Origin: Shewanella canadensis
GTDB lineage: Bacteria; Pseudomonadota; Gammaproteobacteria; Enterobacterales; Shewanellaceae
Assembly (NCBI RefSeq): GCF_003966225.1
Contig: NZ_RXNU01000013.1
Coordinates: forward strand, 1 to 64,000
Length of the DNA stretch: 64,000 nt
Direction: 5' to 3'
How positions within the stretch are numbered: the first letter of the stretch is position 1; the number at the start of each line of letters is the position of its first letter. Made by a program: the position numbers and the translations under genes. The notes under the pieces were generated by a model, which was given only the letters and a program-made list of their open reading frames with translations, did no database searches and was not told the origin of the DNA. Of the stretch, positions 1 through 7,728 are shown piece after piece.

Positions 1-3
1 TTA

Positions 4-121
4 GTCTGGAAACCATAGCATTGTGGCCCCACCTGATCCCATCTCGAACTCAGAAGTGAAACGCAATCGCGCCGATGGTAGTGTGGGGTCTCCCCATGTG
101 AGAGTAGGTCATTTCCAGGCG
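4..121 (+). rRNA. 5S ribosomal RNA
   Basis: The sequence has the gammaproteobacterial 5S core, including CGAACTCAGAAGTGAAACGC and the GCGCCGATGGTAGTGTGGGG segment, closed by a terminal stem (GTCTGGAAA near the start with TTTCCAGGC near 120). It is the last gene of an rRNA operon whose 16S and 23S genes would lie upstream of the window. tRNA-Asp follows about 100 bases later, as is common for Shewanella rrn operons. End positions are good to a few bases. Confidence 0.93.
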
Positions 122-225
122 CCTAATTAGCTTTAATCTTGTATAAAGAGTAAAGCGAGTCCCCTAACTTTGACACGTTAGCGACTTAAAAAGAATTTAG
201 TGAAATGCTTCGGCAATTTACTAAA

Positions 226-302
226 GGAGCGGTAGTTCAGTTGGTTAGAATACCGGCCTGTCACGCCGGGGGTCGCGGGTTCGAGTCCCGTCCGCTCCGC
301 CA
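226..302 (+). tRNA. tRNA-Asp (GTC anticodon)
   Basis: A 77-base cloverleaf starts with GGAGCGG and ends with CCGCTCC GCCA, so the CCA end is encoded. The D arm contains AGTTCAGTTGGTTAGA, the anticodon loop reads CCTGTCACG with GTC at 260-262, and the T arm contains GGTTCGAGTCC. It lies just downstream of the 5S gene and is probably cotranscribed with the rRNA operon. Confidence 0.97.
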
Positions 303-313
303 ACATTACGATA

Positions 314-343
314 AGCCCTAACAGAAATGTTAGGGCTTTTTCG
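314..343 (+). terminator. Rho-independent terminator of the rRNA/tRNA-Asp operon
   Basis: An AGCCCTAACA stem pairs with TGTTAGGGCT around a short loop and is followed by a run of T. It sits 12 bases after the tRNA and closes the rRNA transcription unit. Confidence 0.9.
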
Positions 344-391
344 TGTCTGGATTTTGGCTAGAACAAAGATACGAGCAGAGCGGTCATTCTC

Positions 392-431
392 GACCATCCA
401 TGGTCTTCATGACATTAGTGCCTCCATGCAC
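392..431. repeat. Two short hairpins with CATCCATG-like apex
   Basis: GACCATCCATGGTC (392-405) and GTGCCTCCATGCAC (418-431) are small perfect palindromic hairpins with the same or nearly the same apical octamer. A GCAGAGC heptamer lies just upstream at 374-380. The same apex and heptamer recur in the flanks of the accessory genes near 25.7, 27.1, 51.8 and 52.5 kb. They lie between tRNA-Asp and its degenerate copy. Confidence 0.6.
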
Positions 432-543
432 GTCGTAGTTCAGTTGGTTAGGGCTTTTTATTAGAGATAGTCGGCCTGTCATGCGCGCCGAAGGCACATG
501 GGTTCGGCTTTTGATAAGAGCTAGTCCGCTCAGCCAACATTAC
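432..543 (+). pseudogene. Degenerate tRNA-Asp copy with two hairpin insertions
   Basis: Blocks of tRNA-Asp appear in order: GTAGTTCAGTTGGTTAG, then TCGGCCTGTCATGCG (anticodon arm), then GGGTTCG (T arm), then GTCCGCTCAGCCAACATTACG. Two inserts of about 20 bases interrupt it. Each begins GGCTTTT and ends TAGTC and can form a small hairpin, and the two resemble each other. The downstream sequence ACATTACGATA..GCCCT also matches the flank of the intact tRNA, so this is a duplication of the locus. The acceptor stem start is lost, so it is unlikely to be functional. Confidence 0.75.
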
Positions 544-657
544 GATATGCCCTGGCACTCTCTATTTATGTTCGAGCTAATTTAGTGTGTGTTTTTATTG
601 CAACACCTTGTTTTGTTGTTAATAAATAAGCTTGTTCGCTTTGCTTCTAGTTTCATA

Positions 658-688
658 CCTATAAAAGAGTATAATGCTCTTTTATAGG
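658..688. promoter_or_regulatory. 12-bp perfect inverted repeat upstream of the YkgJ-family gene
   Basis: CCTATAAAAGAG (658-669) and CTCTTTTATAGG (677-688) are exact reverse complements around a TATAATG spacer. The spacer looks like a -10 hexamer, and the right arm runs into the ribosome binding site AGGAG at 686-690. It could be an operator over the promoter, or an RNA hairpin hiding the ribosome binding site. Function is inferred only from position and symmetry. Confidence 0.6.
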
Positions 689-697
689 AGTGGTTTT

Positions 698-949
698 ATG
701 GATTGTCGTCTTGGCTGTGGAGCGTGTTGTATCGCCCCCTCAATAACTAGCCCTATTCCTGGTATGCCTGAAGGAAAGGCCGCTGGTGAACGTTGTGTTC
801 AGTTATCCGAAGACAATCTGTGCAAAATCTTTGGCAGCAAGGAACGCCCGGATGTATGTAGCTCTTTTTCTGCTACTTTTGACGTCTGTGGTAATAGCAA
901 CAATGAAGCGCTTAGGCTGATTGCTTTTTTAGAGTCACAAACCAGCTAA
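698..949 (+). CDS. YkgJ-family cysteine cluster protein
   Basis: An 83-residue protein with eight cysteines at positions 3, 7, 10, 11, 33, 42, 54 and 63. This pattern (CxxxCxxCC and later single cysteines, ending in CxxF) is typical of the YkgJ/CxxCxxCC family, which is thought to bind zinc or an Fe-S cluster; the biochemical role is unknown. I chose the ATG at 698 because AGGAG lies seven bases upstream; an earlier ATG at 674 lies inside the palindrome loop and lacks a binding site. The gene is 22 bases ahead of nsrR and probably shares its transcript. Confidence 0.85.
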   Translation: MDCRLGCGACCIAPSITSPIPGMPEGKAAGERCVQLSEDNLCKIFGSKERPDVCSSFSATFDVCGNSNNEALRLIAFLESQTS

Positions 950-971
950 ATGAAATTTGAGTAGGTGAATC

Positions 972-1427
972 ATGCAGTTAACTCGTTATACAGACTTTGG
1001 TATTCGCACCTTAATGTATCTGGCTATTCAACCGGATAGAGAAGAGTTGTTTCGCATCTCTGAAATCACTGAAGTATTTGAGCTGTCGCCTAATCATGTC
1101 TCCAAGATAGTTCATCATCTTGGTAAGCTTGGATATCTTGAAACTATTCGCGGTAAGAGTGGTGGTTTTCGTTTAGGTATGTCGCCTAAAGATATCAATG
1201 TGGGTAAGTTAGTGCGTGTACTGGAGAACTCTTTAGCTCCAATCGACTGCAGTAAGCCATATTGCCGCTTTACTCCATCTTGTCAGCTCAAAGGTGTGCT
1301 TGCCGATGCTGTAGCCGCGTATTTAGCCGTTATCGACGGGTATACTTTAGATGATATAGTCAGTAATCGAGATGAGCTTAAGCAGTTACTACCAGAGCTT
1401 TCTATTCCGGTATTGCAAATAGCGTAA
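972..1427 (+). CDS. nsrR: NsrR-type nitric-oxide-sensing Rrf2 repressor
   Basis: A 151-residue Rrf2-family protein. The N-terminal winged helix (MQLTRYTDFGIRTLMYLA, recognition region LSPNHVSKIVHHLGKLGYL) is very close to NsrR. Three cysteines at 93, 98 and 104 (CSKPYC then CX5C) match the Fe-S ligand set of NsrR, whose cluster reacts with nitric oxide and releases repression of NO-detoxification genes. IscR, the other common Rrf2 protein, has a different spacing (CX5CX5C) and sits in the isc operon. The gene follows the YkgJ-family gene closely. No clear NsrR operator was seen nearby; targets probably lie elsewhere. Confidence 0.88.
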   Translation: MQLTRYTDFGIRTLMYLAIQPDREELFRISEITEVFELSPNHVSKIVHHLGKLGYLETIRGKSGGFRLGMSPKDINVGKLVRVLENSLAPIDCSKPYCRFTPSCQLKGVLADAVAAYLAVIDGYTLDDIVSNRDELKQLLPELSIPVLQIA

Positions 1428-1497
1428 TCTGAGGTTTTATCATTTGCCAGGCGAAATCTTCTCGTTTGGCATTCTTTATTAGATAAGAAAAATACGG

Positions 1498-2259
1498 TTA
1501 CTTCAGCCGTATAGCAGAGTCTCCTCCCTTCTTCTCTTTATTTGCAAGTTTGTATGGTAATAAAGATGATGTTTTAACCAGCTCGATACCAGCCTTATCT
1601 AACCTGTGAAGGTTACGTTTTAAAAATTTTATTGTTTCAGGGTAAGGGTGCGCTATAGCGACTGCCTGACCTTGCTTATGAGCCAGTGATATCAGGTGTT
1701 CGAATCGTTCTTCCAGTGCTGACTGTGACACGTCATTATCTAAAAAAACTTGCCGCCTGAGTAAAGGGATCCCCAGTTGTTCAGCCTTACTGCTGGCCTT
1801 TGTGAAACGGGTTGTCATGCTGTCTACGAAATATAGCTCTCTGTGTTTGAGACTCTCCATTACCCACTGCATAGGCTCATCCAGCTGGGTCAATAAGCTT
1901 CCCATATGATTGTTAGCCCCTTTTGCATAAGGGATATTATCGAATGCGTTATCCAGGGTATGTTTTAATTCAGCCTCATCCATTACATTTGTTAGCCCAC
2001 CCGGCCCCATCGTTTTACCATTCAATGCCTGCATAGGAAGGTGTAACATGATTTCGTGTCCCATATTATGGGCTTTTTGGGCAACTTCGGAACCTAAGGG
2101 AGTGTGAGGAAGAACTGAGAAGGTGACAGCGTTTGGTAAAGACAGTACGGCTTCATCGGATTGACGATAACCTATATCGTCAATAATGATCGCGACTTGA
2201 GAAGCTTCTACATAACCACCTGAAAAACATGCAATAAATAAAACTAAAAGAAAGCGCAC
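1498..2259 (-). CDS. Divergent polysaccharide deacetylase family protein (YibQ-like)
   Basis: A 253-residue exported protein. The first 19 residues form a signal peptide (hydrophobic core LLVLFIACFSGG, cleavage near EAS-Q). The mature part opens with VAIIIDDIGY, the aspartate motif of the divergent polysaccharide deacetylase family, and contains LHLPMQ and NNHMGS where metal-binding histidines are expected. The substrate is not known; family members sit next to envC and S41 protease genes, as here, which suggests a role in the cell wall or periplasm. It is the last gene of a leftward run gpmI-envC-S41-yibQ with short spacers. Confidence 0.85.
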   Translation of the reverse strand: MRFLLVLFIACFSGGYVEASQVAIIIDDIGYRQSDEAVLSLPNAVTFSVLPHTPLGSEVAQKAHNMGHEIMLHLPMQALNGKTMGPGGLTNVMDEAELKHTLDNAFDNIPYAKGANNHMGSLLTQLDEPMQWVMESLKHRELYFVDSMTTRFTKASSKAEQLGIPLLRRQVFLDNDVSQSALEERFEHLISLAHKQGQAVAIAHPYPETIKFLKRNLHRLDKAGIELVKTSSLLPYKLANKEKKGGDSAIRLK

Positions 2260-2292
2260 AAATATTATTATCTTTTTATACCTTAACGGTAT

Positions 2293-3498
2293 TTATGTAT
2301 TGGTTTTAATCCATGTGATTGCAGAATCCAGAATCAGATCATCTCTAATTTCATCATGAACCGTATTTTTGTCGATTATAGGCACACTTTCACCGATTGT
2401 TACAGTTTCTGCTTCAAGTTTTATATCCGGTTCGATTCCTTTCTTGTTGATATCGTGGCCCTTTGGTGTCGTATATTTTGCTATTGTGAGTTTGATAGCA
2501 TTACCTTCGACGAGGGTGGGGATCAAGCTTTGGACTGTGCCTTTACCAAAGCTGGTTTCTCCTATAAGTGTTGCTCTGTCGTTTTCTTGTAAGGCTGCGG
2601 CGAGAACTTCGGAGGCGGAAGCCGAGCCCTTGTTGATCAGAACTATGATGGGGACCGATGAAAGCATAGTTTGAGGTGAGGCAAAGTAATCGGAGTTCGC
2701 ATCAAAAAATCGACCCTCTGTTGATACTATTCGTCCTTTGGCTAGGAAGATATCGGCAATTTTAATGGCTTGGTCTAGTAGGCCGCCCGGGTTGTTCCTT
2801 AGATCTAATATTAAGCCTTCAAGCCCTATAGGTTGCCATCGAGTCAGCTGCCTTATCATCTCCTCGGTTGAGTTATCTTGAAAACTTGCGAGTCTTATAT
2901 AGCCTATCTTGTCTTCGTATAGCTTTGCTGTAACAGACTGTACGGAAATAATGCTTGGAACGAGTGTGACTTCAAACACTGAATTCATATTGGAATGAGT
3001 TAACGCGAGATTTATCGATTGGTTGTTCTGGCTGTGGTGTTTTATCTCTTTAAGTAATGTCTCCAGTTGTTCCGGGTTAACCTTTTTATCGTTCAGCTTA
3101 ACTATCTGATCGCCTGCTCTGATCCCTGCAAGTTCAGCAGGTGAACTTGGAAAGGGGGTTATTATCGTTATCTTGTCGTCTTCGGCCGCGATCTCAATAC
3201 CAAATCCGAAGTACTCTCCCTTGTTAGCATCCCTGATATTAGAAAATGCCTGTTTATCCAGGAAACCAGAATAGGGATCTAACTTGTCAAAAATCCCCTC
3301 AATTGCAGCAGAGATTAACTCATCCTGAGTCAGTTCTTTCACGTAATAAGTTTCTATGGTATCGATAACATCGAGTAACAGCGGATAGTTGAGGCGAGGG
3401 TGATACTGATCTGCATTTTCCTGACCGGATAAGGTCACCGATAGGCCGAGCGCTAAACCTAAAAGAATGCATGTGATATAACGAATAAACTGTGACAT
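2293..3498 (-). CDS. S41 family carboxy-terminal processing peptidase (CtpA-like)
   Basis: A 401-residue periplasmic serine protease. A signal/anchor segment covers residues 7-24 (ITCILLGLALGLSVTLSG). A PDZ domain lies at about 95-180 (GFGIEIAA..., IRAGDQIVKLN). The catalytic domain follows, with GSASASE at 291-297 holding the nucleophilic serine and GKGTVQ with lysine 319 as the general base, the Ser-Lys dyad of this family. It probably trims envelope proteins from their C termini. The gene sits 33 bases behind envC on the same strand, a conserved gammaproteobacterial arrangement with murein hydrolase regulation. Confidence 0.93.
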   Translation of the reverse strand: MSQFIRYITCILLGLALGLSVTLSGQENADQYHPRLNYPLLLDVIDTIETYYVKELTQDELISAAIEGIFDKLDPYSGFLDKQAFSNIRDANKGEYFGFGIEIAAEDDKITIITPFPSSPAELAGIRAGDQIVKLNDKKVNPEQLETLLKEIKHHSQNNQSINLALTHSNMNSVFEVTLVPSIISVQSVTAKLYEDKIGYIRLASFQDNSTEEMIRQLTRWQPIGLEGLILDLRNNPGGLLDQAIKIADIFLAKGRIVSTEGRFFDANSDYFASPQTMLSSVPIIVLINKGSASASEVLAAALQENDRATLIGETSFGKGTVQSLIPTLVEGNAIKLTIAKYTTPKGHDINKKGIEPDIKLEAETVTIGESVPIIDKNTVHDEIRDDLILDSAITWIKTNT

Positions 3499-3531
3499 GG
3501 CGGCCCCTGTATTTGAGGGCTTATGTCACTC

Positions 3532-4665
3532 CTAGCGTTTACAATATCTCGCTGGATCGACCGCTTGCCCTTTATGCCTTACCTCAAAGTATAGGCCAGC
3601 CTCAGTCTGTCCACCCGAACGTCCGACGAGTGCAATCGTTTCCCCTTTGTTTACAGTGTCTCCGGCATTCTTTAAAAGTGTTTGTGCATGACCATATAAG
3701 CTCATATACCCCTTGCCGTGATTGACAACCAACACCATACCAAAGCCTCTTAACCAATCGGCATAAATGATTTTTCCGGCAGCGATGGAGGATATTTGTT
3801 GCCCTTCTGGCGCTGCAAGGGTTACCCCCTTCCACTTTACCTGGCCGGAACGCTTGCTACCAAACCCGGATCTTATGCGTCCCTTTGTCGGCCATTTGAG
3901 TTTGTTTTTACTCTTTAGCCCTTCCATGCTGGGACTGTTGTTTGTGGCTAATAAGGCTTGTTCCACTACGCGCTTGAGACTCGCCTCCTCAATCTGCAGT
4001 TGTTCGAGCTTGGCGCCTCGGCTATTGACCGTTCTTTGGAGCTGAGTAAGCGTGCTCTGGCGTTGGCTCTGTTCAAGGTTGAGCTGTTTCGAATGCTGTT
4101 GCTGATTGAGGACTAATTCATTGAGTTTATTTTTCTGCTTTACCTGTTGGTCTTGTATCTCATCGAGCTCCGACATCGTGCCCTGAAGTTCATTGATAGA
4201 CTTCATTCGGGCATTATTCAGGTATTGATAGTAGGCAAGGAGGCGTTCAATGGTTGCTGGACTCTGCTGGTTTAGCAGCATCTTACTATAATCGTGATTA
4301 CCTGCTAAGTATGCACTCGCCAGCTGGTTAGACAGTGTATCTTGTTGAGTTTGTTTCAATGCATCCAATTTATCTTGGCGTTGCTTTAGTGCATTTAAAC
4401 TTTTATCTGTTTCGGCTAACGCGACTTGGGTTTCATTAACTTTTCGAGCTGCTGTGGCAATTGCTTTTTCATCTTGTTTTAGCAATGAGACGAGCTGTTC
4501 ACGCTGTTTGTTGGTGTCTTGGAGTGCAGACTCTTGTTTACTTATCTGAGATTGAAGTGATTTCAGATCGGATTGACGTTGCTGCAGATCAGATGCCTGA
4601 ACATAAGATGAAAGTATGATAAAGCCAGCAATAATGCTGGCTTTAATAAAAAAGCGAATATTCAC
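3532..4665 (-). CDS. envC: Murein hydrolase activator EnvC
   Basis: A 377-residue periplasmic protein. After a signal peptide (cleavage near VQA-S at about 24) there is a long coiled coil rich in Q, K, E and L to about residue 240, then a LytM/M23-type domain from about 265 to the end (APEGQQISSIAAGKIIYADWL, VNHGKGYMSLYGH). The zinc ligands needed for a working M23 peptidase are incomplete, as in EnvC, which does not cut murein itself but activates amidases AmiA/AmiB at the septum. The gene lies 10 bases behind gpmI, so the two are likely cotranscribed. Confidence 0.93.
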   Translation of the reverse strand: MNIRFFIKASIIAGFIILSSYVQASDLQQRQSDLKSLQSQISKQESALQDTNKQREQLVSLLKQDEKAIATAARKVNETQVALAETDKSLNALKQRQDKLDALKQTQQDTLSNQLASAYLAGNHDYSKMLLNQQSPATIERLLAYYQYLNNARMKSINELQGTMSELDEIQDQQVKQKNKLNELVLNQQQHSKQLNLEQSQRQSTLTQLQRTVNSRGAKLEQLQIEEASLKRVVEQALLATNNSPSMEGLKSKNKLKWPTKGRIRSGFGSKRSGQVKWKGVTLAAPEGQQISSIAAGKIIYADWLRGFGMVLVVNHGKGYMSLYGHAQTLLKNAGDTVNKGETIALVGRSGGQTEAGLYFEVRHKGQAVDPARYCKR

Positions 4666-4675
4666 TAGTTAAGAG

Positions 4676-6220
4676 TTACTCTTCGAGTTTAATTATTGAG
4701 CGCCCTGTCATCTCAGACGGCACTTCTTCTCCCATCAAGGTTAACATGGTTGGGGCAAGATCGCTTAATCGTCCATCTTTTTCTATGCTGCCGTTACGTC
4801 CGACATAGATCAAAGGGACCAGTTCACTGGTATGAGCCGTGTGTGCCTGACCCGTTTGTTCATCGGTCATCTGCTCGGCATTGCCATGATCTGCGGTGAT
4901 TAAGCATTCACCATCAACTTTTGCTAATGCCTCGACGACACGGCCGATACAGGTATCCACGGCTTCACAGGCTTTAACTGCCGCATCGAAGCTACCAGTA
5001 TGGCCAACCATATCGCCATTAGGGTAGTTACAGATAATGACATCATATTTTGTCGACTCAATCGCTTCAACCAACTTGTCGGTCAACTCCGCGGAGCTCA
5101 TCTCCGGCTGAAGGTCATAAGTAGCCACTTTGGGTGATTGTATCAATATTCGATCTTCACCTTTAAATGGCTCTTCCTTACCGCCGTTAAAGAAGAAGGT
5201 CACATGAGCGTATTTTTCAGTTTCAGAGATACGAAGCTGAGTCTTATTGCAGTCTTGAAGCGCCTCACCTAAGGTATTAACCAAATTGGTCGATGGGTAG
5301 GCGATGGCGGCCTTAATGTTAGCGGCATATTCAGTCAGCATGACAAAATGAGCTTTTGGAGTAACGTTACGCTCGAAGCCGTCGAAGTCAGCATCAACAA
5401 AGCTGCGAGTGATTTGACGGGCTCTGTCTGCGCGGAAGTTCATAAAGATCAGCGCATCGCCATCTGCTAGCTGAGCACTACTTCCTTGATCGTCAAGGAT
5501 GGCAGAGCTGCCGACGAACTCGTCGTTCTCGTCACGGGCGTAGGCGGCATCGAGGGCTTCTACGGCGTTAGAGTACTGATGTAGTGATTTACCTTCGGTG
5601 ATAAGTTCATAGGCTTGAGACACACGATCCCAGCGGTTATCACGATCCATGGCATAGTAACGGCCTATGACCGAGGCTACGCGACCAGTGCCTAATGTAG
5701 TAAACAGATCATCAAAATGAGCTAAGCTGCCCTTCGCACTGCGGGGAGGAGTGTCACGTCCATCGAGAAATGCATGCAAGTAAACCTGCTTGGCTCCACG
5801 TGCTACAGCGAGTCGACACATGGCTTCGATGTGGCTTTCGTGACTATGTACACCACCCGGGGAAAGTAGCCCCATAATGTGTACCGCACCTTGGTTAGCG
5901 ATGGCCTTATCTATCGACTCGAGCAAGGCCTGATTTTTATCAAACTCACCGTCTTCAATCGCTTTACCAATACGGGTAAGTTCTTGATAGACAATGCGAC
6001 CTGAGCCGATATTGATATGACCTACTTCTGAGTTGCCCATCTGACCATCGGGTAAACCGACATCTAAGCCAGAGCCGGAAATTAAGCTGTTTGGATATTG
6101 GGCGTTGAGTCGATCCAATACTGGAGTGTTAGCGTGGTATACCGCATTTTTTTGCGTATTTTCACGGTAACCCCAGCCATCGAGGATCAGCAATGCCAAG
6201 GGGCGTTTGCGTGTAGTCAT
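4676..6220 (-). CDS. gpmI: 2,3-bisphosphoglycerate-independent phosphoglycerate mutase
   Basis: A 514-residue protein of the usual length for GpmI (GpmM). It interconverts 3- and 2-phosphoglycerate in glycolysis and gluconeogenesis using two manganese ions. Seen motifs include LLILDGWGYRE at the N terminus (metal aspartate), GQMGNSEVGH with the phosphorylated serine at 64, HAFLDGRDTPP, and ITADHGNAEQM near the C terminus. The start ATG at 6220 has a purine-rich stretch upstream but no strong binding site. It heads the leftward gpmI-envC-S41-yibQ run, as in Vibrio and Shewanella. Confidence 0.97.
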   Translation of the reverse strand: MTTRKRPLALLILDGWGYRENTQKNAVYHANTPVLDRLNAQYPNSLISGSGLDVGLPDGQMGNSEVGHINIGSGRIVYQELTRIGKAIEDGEFDKNQALLESIDKAIANQGAVHIMGLLSPGGVHSHESHIEAMCRLAVARGAKQVYLHAFLDGRDTPPRSAKGSLAHFDDLFTTLGTGRVASVIGRYYAMDRDNRWDRVSQAYELITEGKSLHQYSNAVEALDAAYARDENDEFVGSSAILDDQGSSAQLADGDALIFMNFRADRARQITRSFVDADFDGFERNVTPKAHFVMLTEYAANIKAAIAYPSTNLVNTLGEALQDCNKTQLRISETEKYAHVTFFFNGGKEEPFKGEDRILIQSPKVATYDLQPEMSSAELTDKLVEAIESTKYDVIICNYPNGDMVGHTGSFDAAVKACEAVDTCIGRVVEALAKVDGECLITADHGNAEQMTDEQTGQAHTAHTSELVPLIYVGRNGSIEKDGRLSDLAPTMLTLMGEEVPSEMTGRSIIKLEE

Positions 6221-6460
6221 GGTGGTACCTTTAAGTTTAAAAGAATAAGGTTTAAAAATTTAATTGGCTAAATATTACTACGTAACCCGTAGTTGAAAAA
6301 GAAATTTACCTCGATTGCGTTAAGCGTTTTTTATGAGATCTTGATACTTGTCCGCATTCTAGGGTGTTTTGTGGACTAACAACTTGCTGCAATCTACTAC
6401 TGCGATGGTATACTCTGTGCCCTAATTTTAGTTTCAGCCCCCAGAAGTAGGCATTTTACC

Positions 6461-6895
6461 ATGCAAGAATATATTGAATTTTTGAAAGCTAACCCTATGT
6501 TGAGCTTAGCTTGGATTGGTCTATTTGTTGGCCTAATCGTCAGTGTTTTCAAATCTAGTTTCTCGAAAGTGTCTACTGTTGATCATCAACAAGCCACTTT
6601 GCTGATAAACAAGCAAGATGCGAAAGTGATCGATGTAAGGGAGAAAGCGGAGTTCAAAAAAGGTCATATTATTGATGCTTTAAATGTTCCGTTATCAGAA
6701 ATTAAAAATAATCAACTTTCGGCCCTTGAAAAGTCTAAAGCCAGTCCCATTATAATGGTATGCAACGCGGGAATGGTTTCATCTCAAGCGGCACAATTGA
6801 TGGTTAAGGCAGGCTTCGAATCTGTTTATAACCTTAAAGGTGGAATGGGTGACTGGCAGTCAAATAATTTGCCGGTATCTAAGAGTAAGAAGTAG
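6461..6895 (+). CDS. Membrane-anchored rhodanese-like protein (YibN-like)
   Basis: A 144-residue protein with one membrane segment at about 14-31 (SLAWIGLFVGLIVSVF) followed by a cytoplasmic rhodanese domain. The domain contains KVIDVREKAEFKKGHI, the CH2A-type motif, and an active-site loop CNAGMVSS with the persulfide cysteine at 101. Rhodaneses carry or transfer sulfane sulfur; the physiological acceptor of this branch is not known. It diverges from gpmI and precedes secB, matching the E. coli yibN-grxC-secB-gpsA order, but grxC is not seen here. A possible extended -10 (TGGTATACT) lies at 6406-6414. Confidence 0.9.
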   Translation: MQEYIEFLKANPMLSLAWIGLFVGLIVSVFKSSFSKVSTVDHQQATLLINKQDAKVIDVREKAEFKKGHIIDALNVPLSEIKNNQLSALEKSKASPIIMVCNAGMVSSQAAQLMVKAGFESVYNLKGGMGDWQSNNLPVSKSKK

Positions 6896-7119
6896 CGAGT
6901 ACCGCCGAATATTGCTTTTTGAAGATGTTTTTGATTAGAGTGTCTTCTCTTAAAGATTACTCAGGCATTTAGAGTTAGGTTATAAAACCGTTTTACATGC
7001 CTTTTATATAGAAATAACTAAAACCTGGGATGGTGGCTGAGCGCATAAGCCTCAAGTAACAAAAGCCCTATAGATTGGTTTCAATTTTGAAGCCCAATAA
7101 CTTGGATAGGTAGGAAATT

Positions 7120-7608
7120 ATGGCTGAAGTAGCAAACAACGAACAACAAGAACCGCAGTTCAACATTCAACGTGTTTACACGAAAGATATCTCTTTCGAA
7201 ACGCCAAACAGCCCAGCAGTATTCCAGAAAGAGTGGAACCCAGAAGTTAAGCTAGATCTTGATACTCGTAGCGCTAAGCTAGCTGACAACGTATTTGAAG
7301 TTGTATTGTCTCTGACAGTAACAGCTAAAAACGGTGAAGAAACTGCTTTCCTATGTGAAGTTCAGCAGGCTGGTATCTTCGCTATCAATGGTCTTACTGA
7401 GCAGCAACTTGCTCACTCTTTAGGTGCATACTGCCCTAACATTCTTTTCCCATATGCTCGTGAAACTGTAGGCAGCTTAGTTGGACGTGGTACTTTCCCA
7501 CAACTAAACCTAGCTCCAGTAAACTTCGATGCATTGTTCGCTCAATATGTTAACCAGCGTCAAGAAGGTGCGGAAGAAGCTGCTAAAACTGAAGAAGCAA
7601 GCGCTTAA
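7120..7608 (+). CDS. secB: Protein-export chaperone SecB
   Basis: A 162-residue protein matching SecB throughout, including FNIQRVYTKDISFETPN at the N terminus, EVVLSLTVTAKNG, CEVQQAGIF, and YCPNILFPYARE. SecB is a cytoplasmic tetramer that keeps preproteins unfolded and passes them to SecA. The acidic, Ala/Glu-rich C-terminal tail is typical, although the zinc-free end is short. AGGTAGGA lies a few bases ahead of the ATG. It is followed by two hairpins and then gpsA, the standard neighbour. Confidence 0.97.
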   Translation: MAEVANNEQQEPQFNIQRVYTKDISFETPNSPAVFQKEWNPEVKLDLDTRSAKLADNVFEVVLSLTVTAKNGEETAFLCEVQQAGIFAINGLTEQQLAHSLGAYCPNILFPYARETVGSLVGRGTFPQLNLAPVNFDALFAQYVNQRQEGAEEAAKTEEASA

Positions 7609-7638
7609 TAAGTCATTAAGTAGCAATTCAAAGGTATC

Positions 7639-7708
7639 TGTTCAGTAGTTCTTTCTACTGCTCAGATAACGGCCATTTCATTTGAATGCTAAGCTCGAAT
7701 GAAATGGC
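7639..7708 (+). promoter_or_regulatory. Two stem-loops between secB and gpsA
   Basis: The first stem is TATCTG..CAGTAG / CTACTG..CAGATA (about 7639-7672). The second is GCCATTTCATTTGA pairing with TCGAATGAAATGGC (7671-7708), a 14-base stem with one G-T wobble. Neither is followed by a T run, so they are more likely RNA stability or processing structures than terminators. The second stem covers the earliest possible ATG of the gpsA frame (7699), which argues for a later gpsA start. Confidence 0.55.
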
Positions 7709-7728
7709 AATATGTGATGAGTAGTTAT

